From contig NZ_CP109132.1 in NCBI RefSeq assembly GCF_035918015.1, forward strand, positions 4,960,001 to 5,024,000: a DNA stretch of 64,000 nt. Reading direction: 5' to 3'. The notes under the pieces are model-generated. The model worked only from the letters and a program-made list of their open reading frames with translations. It searched no databases and was not told where the DNA came from. Source of the DNA: Streptomyces sp. NBC_01754. Its GTDB lineage: Bacteria > Actinomycetota > Actinomycetes > Streptomycetales > Streptomycetaceae. A program made the position numbers and the translations under genes. This document shows positions 25,307 to 34,382 of this stretch, piece by piece. Numbering within the stretch: position 1 is the first letter of the stretch; each line of letters opens with the position of its first letter.

Positions 25307-25591
25307 ATGGCTGAGACGACGTACGGCATCGGGGAAGGCCCGGCGACGCGGGTGAGCCTGTCGCTGCCGGAGGGGACCGCGGAGGCGATCCGGGCGCGGG
25401 TGGGTAAGCGGGAGTTCTCCGCGTTCATCGCCGAGGCGGTCGAGCGTGAGCTGCGCGGGCAGGTCCTGGACGAGTACCTGGCGGACTACGAGAGCCGCAA
25501 GGGGCCGGTCGCCGAGCCGGTTCGTCAGCGGGCGCGGCAGGTCTTCGACGAGGTGTTCGCCGAGGAGGTCGAATGGCCCGCCGCAGGCTGA
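25307..25591 (+). CDS. Antitoxin of a PIN-toxin pair
   Basis: A 94-residue antitoxin-like protein. RVSLSLPEGTAEAIRARVGKREFSAFIAEAVERELR (about 14-49) is a ribbon-helix-helix DNA-binding domain. The C-terminal helical tail (LDEYLADYESRKGPVAEPVRQRARQVFDEVF) would wrap the toxin. The ATG at 25307 is preferred over one 18 codons upstream, since the conserved part begins MAETTYG and GGGGGT precedes it. It overlaps the toxin gene by 19 bp and should autoregulate the pair. Confidence 0.88.
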   Translation: MAETTYGIGEGPATRVSLSLPEGTAEAIRARVGKREFSAFIAEAVERELRGQVLDEYLADYESRKGPVAEPVRQRARQVFDEVFAEEVEWPAAG

Positions 25592-25986
25592 GTCACGAGG
25601 GGACGCTGGTCCTCGACAGCGAGGGACTCTCGAAGCTGCTCGCCGACGAAGAACAGGTGGTGGCTCTGATCGCTGAGGCGCGCTCGCGGGGCATGGAGGT
25701 CGTGATCAGTGCACTCACCATCATCGAAGCCGTCTACGCCCGTACGAACAAGTCCCGCCTGAACTGGGTGCTTTCCGGGCTGCGGGTCGTTCCCGTCGGC
25801 GACGAGGAGGCAAGGGCTGCCTCGAAGCTGCTGATGAATGCCGGGTTGCACGGGCACAAGTACGCGATCGATGCGGCCGTCGCCGAGGCCGCGCTGCGAC
25901 AGCACCGCCCCGTGGTCATGCTGACTTCCGATATTGGCGACATGGCCAAGATGTGCGGCGAGCGGGTCCGGCTCGTGGCGGTGTGA
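25573..25986 (+). CDS. PIN-domain toxin (VapC-like ribonuclease)
   Basis: A 137-residue PIN-domain protein. The acidic active-site set is present: Asp15 (LVLDSEGLSKLL), Glu52 (TIIEAVYAR), Asp100 (KYAIDAAVAEAAL) and Asp120 (MLTSDIGDM). PIN toxins cut RNA, often tRNA or rRNA, when the antitoxin is degraded. Overlap with the antitoxin gene implies translational coupling. It lies just beyond the right end of the mobile element. Confidence 0.92.
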   Translation: MARRRLSHEGTLVLDSEGLSKLLADEEQVVALIAEARSRGMEVVISALTIIEAVYARTNKSRLNWVLSGLRVVPVGDEEARAASKLLMNAGLHGHKYAIDAAVAEAALRQHRPVVMLTSDIGDMAKMCGERVRLVAV

Positions 25987-26002
25987 TTTCCCTTGGTCCG
26001 GC

Positions 26003-26248
26003 TCAGTAGGAGCGGGGCCCGTAGGGGCTCCAGTGACCGAGGAAGGGCTTGAGGTCGTCGCCGCTGGGTTTCGGCGGCGTGGGCAGTTTCGGCGCTGAAA
26101 CCGATTCGGTGAGGTTTTGGAGGTGCGCGTCCGCGAACGCGAGCCACGCCTCGAGCTCGGTCCGCTCCTGCCCGGGCGGAAGTGATGTGGCATGGACGCC
26201 TACTGCTGCGACGTATTCGGTCAGGCGGCTGGCCTGGTACCAGGTGTC
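26003..26248 (-). pseudogene. C-terminal fragment of an unidentified protein cut by the IS
   Basis: The minus strand encodes DTWYQASRLTEYVAAVGVH...RTELEAWLAFADAHLQNLTES...GDDLKPFLGHWSPYGPRSY and a TGA. Codon use is well GC-biased, so this was a real gene end. The upstream part is missing because the IS3-type element begins at 26249. I do not recognise the family. Confidence 0.75.
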
Positions 26249-27347
26249 TGAACCGCCCCGGGTTCGGTAGAGAGCTCAGTTGTTGGTTGTGACCTGGGGT
26301 TTCATGGTTGTCAGGTAGTAGTTGGTCTCGTATTCGACGGGTGGGACGTGGCCTATCTCACCGTGGAGTCGGCGGTGGCAGTACCAGTCGGCCCATTCGG
26401 CGGTGACCAGCTCGACCTGGGAGAGGGACTTCCAGGGCCGCTGCGGCTTGATCAGCTCGGTTTTGAACAGGCCGATCGTGCTCTCCATCAGGGCGTTGTC
26501 GTAGGCGTCGCCGACGGAGCCGATCGAGGCTGCGATGCCGGCCGCGTCCAGGTGCTCGGCCAGCTTGAAACTGGTGTATTGGCTGCTTGCATCGCTGTGA
26601 TGTGTCAACTCGCCGCGAACGTGTGGGCGTTGGTCGCGGTCGCGCTGCCACAGCGCCATCTCCAGAGCGTCCAGGACGAGCTGGGTCTCCTTCGACGTCG
26701 CGGCGGACCAGCCGACGATGCGGCGGGAGAAGGTGTCCACGACGAAGGCCACGTAGACCACCCCGGCCCAGGTCGTCACGTGCGTGAAATCCGCGACCCA
26801 GCAGCGGTTCGGTGCGGTGGCGACGAAGTCGCGGTCCACTCGGTCCGGTGCCCGCTCGGCCTGCTGGTCCGGGATCGTGGTGATGACCCTCTTGCCGCGG
26901 ACGGCGCCGGCGATGCCGAGCTCGCGCATCAGCCGCTCCACGGTGCAGCGGGCCACCGCGTGGCCCTGCCGGTTGAGCTCCCGCCAGATCTTCCGGGCCC
27001 CGTAGACACGGTAGTTGTCGGTGTGGACCTGGCGGATCAGCTCCTTGAGTTCCGTGTCCCGCACGGTACGGGCGGACGGAACGGCCAGTCGTTTCTTGTG
27101 GGCGTAGTAGGTGGAAGGGGCGATCTTGCAGTCGTGCTCGGTGAGTGTCCTGCAGATCGGCTCGACCCCGCCGAAGCGGTCCCGGTGCTCGTCGATGAAC
27201 GCCACGAGCGAAGATGTGGCCGGTCGAGCTCGGCCGCGAAGAAACTCGCCGCCGCCTTCAAGATGTCGTTCGCCCGCTTCAGCTCGGCGATCTCCTTCTT
27301 CATCGCCTTGAGCTGGGCCGATCTCGGCGGGGGCCATGTCGGCGAAC
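26249..27347 (-). mobile_element. IS3-family insertion sequence, truncated at one end
   Basis: The downstream end is marked by tgaaccgccccggg at 26249-26262, a terminal-repeat start common in IS3-family elements. The element then carries a full DDE transposase (OrfB) and the C-terminal part of OrfA. The other end is gone: at about 27347 the sequence passes straight into a UvrA-like reading frame, so no second terminal repeat or target duplication exists. Confidence 0.85.
26276..27337 (-). pseudogene. IS3-family transposase, OrfB intact, OrfA truncated
   Basis: The frame encodes a complete integrase core: WVADFTHV and HHSDASSQYTS hold the two catalytic Asp residues, and ALMESTIGLFKTELI the Glu (DDE), preceded by the HTH_21 segment YRVYGARKIWRELNRQGHAVARCTVERLM. 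The end of OrfA (MKKEIAELKRANDILKAAASFFAAELDRP, 27215-27303) is in another frame, as in IS3 elements that use programmed frameshifting. OrfA lacks its N-terminal HTH, so the element should be unable to move by itself. Confidence 0.88.
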
Positions 27348-27677
27348 TCCGCCCACCGGCTTCTGGTCCACGAAGATCGCCGGGGCCAGGTTCTCGATCA
27401 GGTCGAACTCGGGGCGCTCGTAACGGGGCAGCCGGTTGCGGATGAACGCGGGGAACACCTCGTTGAGCTGCTGCTGCGACTCCACCGCGACCGTGTCGAA
27501 GACGATGGACGACTTGCCGGAACCGGACACTCCGGTCACCACGGTCAGAAGGCCCAGGGCAATCCGAAGGTTCACTCCCTTCAGATTGTTGGCGCGGGCC
27601 CCCGTCACCACGATGTGCTGCCTCTCCTGACGCAGCGCGATCCCGTCTCCCTCACTCGCTGTTCTCGTGTCCGTCAA
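27348..27677 (-). pseudogene. N-terminal stub of a UvrA-like ABC ATPase
   Basis: About 110 residues remain: HIVVTGARANNLKGVNLRIALGLL, a Walker A motif GVSGSGKSS, then FDTVAVESQQQLNEVFPAFIRNRLPRYERPEFDLIENLAPAIFVDQKPVGG, where the UvrA homology ends abruptly at the IS junction. It resembles the shorter Streptomyces UvrA-like proteins of the drug-resistance/DNA-repair type (usually about 750 residues) and not the housekeeping UvrA. It cannot be functional. Confidence 0.88.
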
Positions 27678-28893
27678 CCGCTGACCACTGCGTCTGATTC
27701 ACTACTGTGTGTGTCCCACCCGCCCCGGCGGCGTCAGCGGCCACATCTCCCCTTGAGGGCCGGCCACTTCGGGTGACCAGGTCCACCAGGAACCCATTCC
27801 GAAAGTGCGCTGCGATTTGTTCGGTGAGCAGGCGGCATATCCATGCCTTTCGAGTCGCTCAGGTCGGGGCTGTCGGGTGAGGAGGGCGGCACGTACGGTC
27901 TTGTCGTCGGCCCTTGGGCGACCGCGGTGGCGCCGGTGAGGTGGCCGATCACGGGTCCGGCCGAATCCTCCGGTGCCACCGCTCGGGTCAGGAGTACGCG
28001 GGCGCTGCGCTTGCGGGATGTGGTCGTGCACGGCCACCCCGGAGCTGTCCGGGTGCGCGGTCAGGCCCAGGGTCCATGTGCCGCCGCCGAGACGCGTCGG
28101 CGACGGATGTCGGGGAACGGAGGGTCGCCACGCTGACGCTCATCGTGTCCACATGTGTCCACAGGTTCCCCTGGTCTGCGCTCCTCACCTCCGGACATCC
28201 AGAAATCTCTGTTCGCCAGAGTAGACATTGGGTCGTGGCGTGGTTAAGGTTTCTCTTGTAGTCGAGATCGAGCAGGGCCCGGCAGAGATGAACTGCCGGG
28301 CAGTGGTACCGCAGTTGCAGTACGCAGGACAGTGCGGGGGTGGAGTTCTGAAGCCAGGGTTGTTGCAGGAAGGCGACAGGGCTGACCACCGCACTGGGCG
28401 GCCCGCCGTGATCAGGGGCTGCCGTGGCCACCGCTGCGGCTCACGCGGCAGCAGGAAGTGCGGCTCGCGGTACCCAGCAGTGAAGTCAGTGAGCGGTACC
28501 TCGGTGAAGGCGTCGGGCTGCGGGCGCGCGCACCGGGAGTTTCGGCAGTGGGGCTCCAAGCCTGAGCAGACGAAGGACGGGCGACGGGGCCGGCTGCCGA
28601 AGAGTGGCGCTAGGGCAGGCCACGAAGCGGTATGCGTCACCAGCAGTACGCAGGAGAGCAATACCAGCAGTAGGTAAGTGATTGATCCCAGAGGGAAGAA
28701 ACGGAGGATCCGGACGCCATCAGGATCGCCCGGGCGAATGCCTTGAGTCCGGGTACCGCAGGACATCGATAGTGAGGTGGTCTCCGGTCAAGCAACCGCG
28801 ATCCCCGCAGGTCCCGAGAGTCTTTTAGCCGGGTCTGCGGAAACAGAAGGCCGGTGCCATGTCAGGGCCGGTGGATGGTGTAGCAGTTCCTTC
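27678..28893. other. 1.2 kb without a supported gene
   Basis: No open frame on either strand has convincing codon bias or a known motif. A minus-strand frame (28185-28766) contains a hydrophobic run, ITYLLLVLLSCVLLVTH near 28620-28680, but its codon use is not Streptomyces-like and the rest is random. GC is lower than in the flanks. This is probably decayed insertion DNA. Confidence 0.6.
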
Positions 28894-28925
28894 GGGGCCT
28901 TGGTGCCGTACGGCACCAAGGCCCC
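28894..28925. promoter_or_regulatory. 32-bp perfect palindrome upstream of the MerR gene
   Basis: ggggccttggtgccgt followed directly by its exact complement (16-bp arms, no spacer). It ends 26 bp before the MerR start codon. MerR-family proteins bind palindromes in promoter spacers, so this may be its operator; it could also be a terminator or attenuator in the leader. Confidence 0.7.
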
Positions 28926-28951
28926 TCCACGCGTTCCATGGAGAGGTGCAA

Positions 28952-29278
28952 ATGACAGCAGACGACTCGATCGGACGACTCGATGACGACGACTACCCCG
29001 CTTACACCATGGGCAGGGCGGCCGACATGCTGGGGACCACCCAGGGCTTTCTCCGTGCGATCGGGGAGGCCCGCCTGATCACCCCGCTGCGCTCCGAGGG
29101 CGGCCATCGCCGCTACTCCCGCTACCAACTGCGCATCGCCGCACGCGCCCGGGAACTTGTCGACCAGGGCACCCCCATCGAGGCCGCCTGCCGCATCATC
29201 ATCCTTGAAGACCAGCTCGAAGAAGCCCAGCGCATCAATGCCGAATACCGTCGTGCCGCGTCAGACCACCACCGGTGA
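28952..29278 (+). CDS. MerR-family regulator
   Basis: A 108-residue protein. AYTMGRAADMLGTTQGFLRAIGEARLITPLRSEGGHRRYSRYQLRIAARARELV (about 15-68) is a MerR helix-turn-helix and wing. The C-terminal helix ILEDQLEEAQRINAEYRRAA is short, with no effector domain or cysteine pair, so it is not a metal sensor. Short MerR-like proteins of this type are abundant in Streptomyces, often near cold-shock genes. GAGAGGTGCAA precedes the ATG. It stands alone among decayed sequences. Confidence 0.9.
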   Translation: MTADDSIGRLDDDDYPAYTMGRAADMLGTTQGFLRAIGEARLITPLRSEGGHRRYSRYQLRIAARARELVDQGTPIEAACRIIILEDQLEEAQRINAEYRRAASDHHR

Positions 29279-29719
29279 CTGACCGTAGTCCGCAGCAATA
29301 GGCCGCGTATCCACCGTTTCGCTGAATCCCCACACGGGCGCACGACAACTGAAGAGCTCGTCTGCCGGCGCGCGATCGGGAGCACCAGCGCGCCTCTCCG
29401 TCGCCCTTCGTGCGGGGTCTTTGAGAAATGACCTTGTGTGCGGGTTCGTCAGGTCGGTCCACGGGCGGCGGACACCGCGGCGGGCCCGTCGCCGACAGCT
29501 GGGATGGACCCGTCCGGAACCGTGTTTCTCGCAGACGGCACCTCTGCCTGTGCGTTCCGTTCCAGAGGGCGTTAAGTCCCTTCCCTAAAGGTTCGTGATC
29601 GCTTGTTCGTGGTACGGGCCGTCGCGTGGGCCCGCTGTCGAACATGTGCTTGCCGGGGATGCGGGCACGGAGCGAAGACCGTACCCGAGCGACTTGTCGG
29701 ACGCGCAGTCCCGAAGACC
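29279..29719. other. Non-coding stretch
   Basis: No gene is supported. It separates the MerR gene from a transposase scrap. No clear terminator or repeat was seen. Confidence 0.5.
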
Positions 29720-29830
29720 ATGACGGGACTGGATGCCAACAAGAAGGTGTCAGGGCGTAAGCGGAGACTGGCCATCGACGTCCTGGGACTGATCATCGGC
29801 GTCGTGGTGCTGGCCACCTCCGCCTCACGC
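29720..29830 (+). pseudogene. IS5/IS4-type transposase scrap
   Basis: GLDANKKVSGRKRRLAIDVLGLIIGVVVLATSAS matches the conserved central segment of IS5-family (IS112-like) transposases, around their first catalytic region. Sequence before and after is unrelated, so only about 37 codons remain. Confidence 0.75.
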
Positions 29831-29912
29831 GTCTACTGGGCCTCCGTCGCGAACATGGCCCGCCGTTTCACCGCACCGGCCGCACCTGGCGCGATGCTCT
29901 CGGGCTGGCCGC

Positions 29913-30284
29913 GTGAACGTCGTCGCACTCCTGGCGGACCTTCAGGCCCAGCACGACGAGAGCGTAGTCCGGGCCGACGAACTACGGGACCCGGATGCGC
30001 ACTTCACCGCCGCCCTGATTGAGACGGAAGTGCGGCTCGAGGACATGGCCACCACACGGAAGGTCATCATCGAACGCGTCCCACCCGGGACCGAGCCTGT
30101 GGCGAACACCGACTACCGGGCTAGCGTGAATGCCTTCGACCAGCACCCCGACCAGGTATTCAGGGCCCGTGAACTGCACGAACTCCTCGGCACGCCCGCC
30201 GGCGAGGCGACCGCAAACATCACGCGCAGCCGCCTCGGACTCCTCACCCGACCCGGACGAGGCCGCTACCAGAAGCCGTCTTGA
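29913..30284 (+). CDS. Hypothetical protein with winged-helix-like C-terminus, 123 aa
   Basis: The N-terminal half is a predicted coiled coil (VVALLADLQAQHDESVVRADELRD...LIETEVRLEDMATTRKVI). The C-terminal half, HPDQVFRARELHELLGTPAGEATANITRSRLGLLTRPGRGRYQKP, looks like a small winged helix of the kind that reads 'rises to the next gene' in Streptomyces. I recall close relatives as common, IS-associated Streptomyces hypotheticals, usually a few residues longer near the C-terminus. The GTG start has no clear ribosome site. The protein may bind DNA, but this is inference. Confidence 0.72.
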   Translation: MNVVALLADLQAQHDESVVRADELRDPDAHFTAALIETEVRLEDMATTRKVIIERVPPGTEPVANTDYRASVNAFDQHPDQVFRARELHELLGTPAGEATANITRSRLGLLTRPGRGRYQKPS

Positions 30285-30740
30285 CGTCCTCTGGGAGGCA
30301 CCGGGCCCTGGTCCTTGGGCCGTGGTCCGATGCTCGGGGCAGATGTATTCCACACGACTGGGGCGTGGCAATACCTTCGTCCTCGGCAGTCTCGAAGCGG
30401 ATCGTCACGGCCGTCGGAGCAGCCGCGACACTCGTCGCCGTTGTCGTAGTGCTGATCGGGCTGAGTCCATGGAGGACCGCACGACCTGGTCTCGAACGGG
30501 CCGGGCATGATCACCGTCCGTGCGTCGAGCGTCCTCCACCTCGCTCAACAGGACTCCGGCACGTGACCGCCAGCGTCCAGGATGCGGTTCCCTCCCCGTC
30601 CTGGCAGAGCCGGCCAGGCTCAGGCCACGGGCTCATCGGGCTTCACGAGCGGTTCGCGGCCCTGGGCGGCGCACTGCGCACTGGCCCCAGAGGCAGTGGA
30701 CCCGCTACGAATTGCGAGCCGTCTTCGGCAAGGTGAACGA
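30285..30740 (+). pseudogene. Decayed sensor histidine kinase
   Basis: Near 30605-30690 the plus strand encodes GSGHGLIGLHERFAALGGALRTGPRG, the G2-box end of a NarL-type sensor kinase ATPase domain. The upstream part (30285-30600) has only a stray hydrophobic segment (VTAVGAAATLVAVVVVLIGL) and broken frames, so kinase core and input domain are gone. It sits directly before a response-regulator remnant, as in an original kinase-regulator pair. Confidence 0.75.
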
Positions 30741-31366
30741 ATGACATTCGCCGACGAACCGACGGGGACCATCAGCGTGGACCTCGTCGACGAACACAAC
30801 CTGCTGCGCGAAGGCCTCGCGGCCGTGATCGACGCCGACAGCCGACTGCGCGTCGTCGCAGGCTTCCAGCGGAATGAAAGCGTTCGAGGTCATCAGCTCG
30901 ACCGTGCTCGACGTGGGCTGATGGACATGCCATGCCGCGCTCGGACGGCCTGGAGGCGACCAGACGCATCTGCCCGGACCCTGAACTGGAGCACGCCCGG
31001 GTCGTCGTGCTGAGCATGTTCGCGCTCGAGGAGTGCGTTCACGACGCAGAGTCCTTGTTCGCACCGAGCGTCCTCACCCGGCTCGTGGAGAGCGATCTCA
31101 ACGCTGCACCGGGACAGCAGGCCGGTCGGCAGCCCAGTGAGTACCGCCTCACGGGACGCGAGAGCGAAGTGCTCGTCCTCGTCGCGAAGGGCCTCTCCAA
31201 TGACGAGATCGCCGCGCGACTCCACCTTGCGGTGAGGACGGCCAAGCGCTGTGTCTCGCACCTGCTCGGCAAGGCCTCCGGCCGCGACCGTGCCCAACTG
31301 GCCGTCACTGCCTACGACGCCGGACTCGTGCAGCCCAGGACGGATCAGAAGGGCGGGCGTCGTTGA
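30741..31366 (+). pseudogene. Frameshifted NarL/LuxR-type response regulator
   Basis: The start (VDLVDEHNLLREGLAAVIDADSRLRVVAG) is a receiver-domain N-terminus. Around 30918 the frame breaks at LMDMP/MPRSDGLEATRRI, and the middle of the receiver is shortened: VVVLSMFALEECVHD runs almost directly into LFAPSVLTRLVES, losing the conserved Lys region. The LuxR HTH is still readable (YRLTGRESEVLVLVAKGLSNDEIAARLHLAVRTAKRCVSHLLGK). With a frameshift and an internal deletion it should be inactive. Confidence 0.82.
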
Positions 31367-31473
31367 AACAGTCCGATGCCGGGCAGGTGCCTCCGAGCGC
31401 CACCGAGAGGAGGCCGAGCAGCGTGCCGAGGCCGCCGACCGTCGCGGCAGCCGGCCGCCCGGCCACCGCCCGC

Positions 31474-32136
31474 TCAGGAGAAGACCGGCATCGACTCCTG
31501 GGTCGACCGCTTGCGGCTGCGGCGTTCAACGACACCCACCAGATGGGTCAGCGGCAAGGTCGTCACGACGTAGATCACGGCGAGAGCGATGACGACGGGG
31601 ATGACCTGATAGGTGCGGTCCATCTCCGCGCGGCCCGAGTGGAGCAGTTCGGGCAGTCCGACCGCCGCGGCGATGGCGGTGAGTTTCATCAGGGCGACGA
31701 ACATGTTCAACGCGGGCGCGAGCAGCGGCTGGACGATCTGCGGCAGCACCACATGGCGGTGGACCTGAAGGGCGGACAGCCCGAGCGACTGGCCCGCTTC
31801 GCGCTGGCGGAGCGGTACGAGATCGAGCGTGCCGCGTACCGCCTCGGACCAGAATCCGGCCTGGGTCAGACCGAGGGCCACGACCGTGGCGCTGAACGGG
31901 GAGAAGTCCATGCCGTAGTCGGTGAGGCCGAAGAACAGCAGGTAGATCGCCAGGACCTCGGGCATGCCGCGCAGCACCGTGCTCACGAAGAACTGGCCCT
32001 CACGTACGGCACGGTGTCGTGAGCCGCCGAGGAGGCCGAGGCCCAGACCGAGTGCGGCGGCCACCAGCCAGGCGCAGGCGCTCACCGACAGGGTGACCGG
32101 CAGTGCCTTCGAGATCAGGTCGAGGTAGATGTCCAT
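31474..32136 (-). CDS. ABC permease, polar amino-acid type (second permease)
   Basis: A 220-residue membrane protein with about five helices. The EAA loop is EAVRGTLDLVPLRQREAGQSLGLSALQVHRHVVLPQ (about 101-136), which contacts the ATPase. It belongs to the HisM/GlnP family, whose members import polar amino acids and related compounds as hetero- or homodimers. The start at 32136 has GGAGAAGGC upstream and overlaps the end of the first permease gene by 22 bp. Last gene of the long minus-strand operon. Its partner ATPase is at 41606. Confidence 0.93.
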   Translation of the reverse strand: MDIYLDLISKALPVTLSVSACAWLVAAALGLGLGLLGGSRHRAVREGQFFVSTVLRGMPEVLAIYLLFFGLTDYGMDFSPFSATVVALGLTQAGFWSEAVRGTLDLVPLRQREAGQSLGLSALQVHRHVVLPQIVQPLLAPALNMFVALMKLTAIAAAVGLPELLHSGRAEMDRTYQVIPVVIALAVIYVVTTLPLTHLVGVVERRSRKRSTQESMPVFS

Positions 32137-32855
32137 GCCTTCTCCGTGTGCTGCGGTGACGATCCTGCGCTGTCCCCGGGGGCGTCCCGGCGGGTGTGCG
32201 GCCCCCGCTTCGGGCGGACACGTCCCCGACGTCCGGTCATCGCACGGGTCACGTACGCCACCGGGACGGTGAGGAGCAGGTAGAACACTGCGATGAGCAG
32301 GTACACCTCCAGCGGTCGGAAGGTGTCGACGACCAGCCGGGTCCCGTACATGGTCAGTTCCGGCACGGTGATCAGGGAGGCCAGGGCGCTGCCCTTGACG
32401 AGGTAGATGATCCCGTTGGCCGTCTGGGGACCCGCGGCGGTCGTCACCTGCGGGATGAGCACGTGACGCAGGGTCTGCCACCGGGTGAGACCGAGGCTGG
32501 CCGCCGCGCGCCACTGGCCGATCCTGACCGATGAGATCAGGCCCCGGTAGACCTCGGCGAGGTAGGCGGTCTCGTTCAGGACGAGTCCGAGGACCGCGAG
32601 TCCGAAGGCGGTGACGCCGATGTTCTCGAACTGCGGCCCGAAGCCGAAGTACAGTCCGGCGAGGAGCACCGGCAGCGGGATGCTGCGGAACACCTCGACA
32701 TAGACCCTGGTCAGCAGCCGTACCGAGCGTCTGGTGCTGATCCGGCCCAGGGCGACGACCGCCGCGGCGACGACGGTGATCACCGAGCTGATGACCACGA
32801 GCATGACGGTCGTCTCGAACCCACGGATCAGGAAGCTGATCCAGCTTGTCTCCAC
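32115..32855 (-). CDS. ABC permease, polar amino-acid type (first permease)
   Basis: A 246-residue HisQ/GlnP-like permease with about five membrane segments beginning SFLIRGFETTVMLVVISSVITVV. The EAA loop reads EVYRGLISSVRIGQWRAAASLGLTRWQTLRHVLIPQ. It would pair with the second permease as a heterodimer. The C-terminal 35 residues (RPKRGPHTRRDAPGDSAGSSP) are a disordered extension beyond the usual end. It lies 48 bp after the binding-protein gene. Confidence 0.94.
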   Translation of the reverse strand: METSWISFLIRGFETTVMLVVISSVITVVAAAVVALGRISTRRSVRLLTRVYVEVFRSIPLPVLLAGLYFGFGPQFENIGVTAFGLAVLGLVLNETAYLAEVYRGLISSVRIGQWRAAASLGLTRWQTLRHVLIPQVTTAAGPQTANGIIYLVKGSALASLITVPELTMYGTRLVVDTFRPLEVYLLIAVFYLLLTVPVAYVTRAMTGRRGRVRPKRGPHTRRDAPGDSAGSSPQHTEKAWTSTST

Positions 32856-32903
32856 TGCCGCCTCCTTTCCCTCATGTCCCGGTGCGGGAACCGGCGCCGA
32901 TGG

Positions 32904-33800
32904 TCATGCGCACAGCTGGTCGGGACGGTTCCTGGACGGCAGGTACTCCTCGTCGCCGACACCCCAGGAGTCGAGCTGCTTCTGCCACTCACCCGACTCG
33001 ATCAGCTCGTCCAGGACCTCGTCGACGGCGTCCGCCAGCTCCGGGTTGTCGCAGCGGACGTAGTCGTAGGTGGGCGAGACGAGGATGTTCGGCGGCAGGT
33101 CCAGATCACCGTCGGCGAGAGCGTGCAGGGTGAGCTGGGGGTTCTCCTTGATGATGCCGGGGGCTGTTCCGGTGGAGCCCATGAAGGCGCTCACCTGCTT
33201 GTTCAGCGTGGCCTTGGCGGCTTCGGCGTAGGAGGGGAACAGCTTCACATTCGATTCTCCGTAGGCCTTGATGAGGTAGTCGTTGTACGAGTAACCCGTC
33301 ACCGAGGCGATCGGCTTCCCCTTCAGGGAGTCCACGCCCGACCACGAAGCGTTCTTCAGCATCATCGCGCCCAGCCGGTCATTGACGTTGGGCCGGCTGT
33401 AGAAGACCTGCTCGGCCCGTTTGTCCGTGTAGTAGGTCCCGGTGCCGACATCAGCCTTCCCTTGAGACACGAAAAGAACCTGGGAGGCGAACTCGGTCGG
33501 CTTCAGCTTCAGCTTCAGACCGTACTTCTCGGCGACCTTGGTCAGCAGGAATCCCTCGTACCCTATGAGTTCCCCTTCCTCTCCCGTGGCGATCTTCGGA
33601 AGGTAGCTCTCGGAATAGGTGACGGTCAGGTGCCCTTTCTCCGCAGTCTTGAAGGGAGCGCCGTCGCTCTCGTGTCCGCCGGTGTTCGAACCGCCGCAGG
33701 CCGTGGCCGTCGCGGTGAGGATGACTAGGGCCGCGACGGCGGAGCCGATCATCCGCGGGTTACGTGGGAAGAGGCGTTTCGCCGATGCTCTCAGGTTCAT
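32904..33800 (-). CDS. Substrate-binding lipoprotein of the ABC transporter
   Basis: A 298-residue family-3 solute-binding protein. A basic N-terminus and hydrophobic stretch end in a lipobox TATACGG (Cys35), so it is anchored outside the membrane. Typical family segments follow: LTVTYSESYLPKIATGEEGELIGYEGFLLTKVAEKYGLKLKL and ADVGTGTYYTDKRAEQVFYS, with YDYVRCDNPELADAVDEVLDELIESGEW near the end. The family binds polar amino acids and relatives; the ligand is not deducible. The ATG has GGAGACGG upstream. The 255-bp gap in front may hold an extra promoter. Confidence 0.94.
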   Translation of the reverse strand: MNLRASAKRLFPRNPRMIGSAVAALVILTATATACGGSNTGGHESDGAPFKTAEKGHLTVTYSESYLPKIATGEEGELIGYEGFLLTKVAEKYGLKLKLKPTEFASQVLFVSQGKADVGTGTYYTDKRAEQVFYSRPNVNDRLGAMMLKNASWSGVDSLKGKPIASVTGYSYNDYLIKAYGESNVKLFPSYAEAAKATLNKQVSAFMGSTGTAPGIIKENPQLTLHALADGDLDLPPNILVSPTYDYVRCDNPELADAVDEVLDELIESGEWQKQLDSWGVGDEEYLPSRNRPDQLCA

Positions 33801-34055
33801 TTTCCGTCTCCTATGCCGAGGGATGAGGTTTTGGGGGTTGGCACACTGTAAGTCGAGTGGGACCGGGACGGCCCTCGTCGTTTCAGCGGAAGTTCCCGGC
33901 CTGGATTCGCATGAAGGACAGGAACGGACGGTTTTTCGTTTCCGCTCCTCGCGCCGTCTCTCCACGTCTTCCTTTCCGATACGGCGATCACGCGGCCGGG
34001 ACGTGGCCCTGGCCGGGGCGGCCGCGAACCTGCCGAAGATCCCGGAATGATCAGC

Positions 34056-34382
34056 TCATGGCCGGGTACCGAGGAATTCGGCGGGCGTCCAGGTGGTCGA
34101 GGTGATGTCCGGGCGCAATCCGGAGTATCGGGGTGTCTCCCGTGCCCGCTCCCAGGCCGGGTCCTCCCTGAAGCGCCGCCATCCGTCGGCCATGGCCTCC
34201 TCGTCGCTCCAGCCGACCGCGTACAGCAGCTCGTGCGCCGGGCCCGGTCCGGTGGGCGTCCACGCGCCTTCGACCCGGAACCCGTGCGCGGTGAACAGCG
34301 GGGTCACGACGTGCGCGAAGCGGTGCGTGAGATCGGGGAGATCGCCTGCCGTGACCCGGTAGCGGCGGAACTCGGTGATCAT
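34056..34382 (-). CDS. NIPSNAP-family protein
   Basis: A 108-residue protein with a dimeric alpha/beta barrel (NIPSNAP) pattern: MITEFRRYRVTAGDLPDLTHRFAHVVTPLFTAHGF, then HELLYAVGWSDEEAMADGWRRFREDPAWERARE. NIPSNAP proteins often appear in catabolic operons, but their role is unclear; some act as isomerase-like or accessory proteins. Its ATG overlaps the stop of the amidohydrolase gene (ATGA). Confidence 0.9.
   Translation of the reverse strand: MITEFRRYRVTAGDLPDLTHRFAHVVTPLFTAHGFRVEGAWTPTGPGPAHELLYAVGWSDEEAMADGWRRFREDPAWERARETPRYSGLRPDITSTTWTPAEFLGTRP

Noticed and set aside
28185..28766. Minus-strand frame with a hydrophobic run that looks like a membrane helix
   Set aside because: Codon use is not Streptomyces-like, there is no ribosome site, and the rest of the product is random; more likely decayed DNA.
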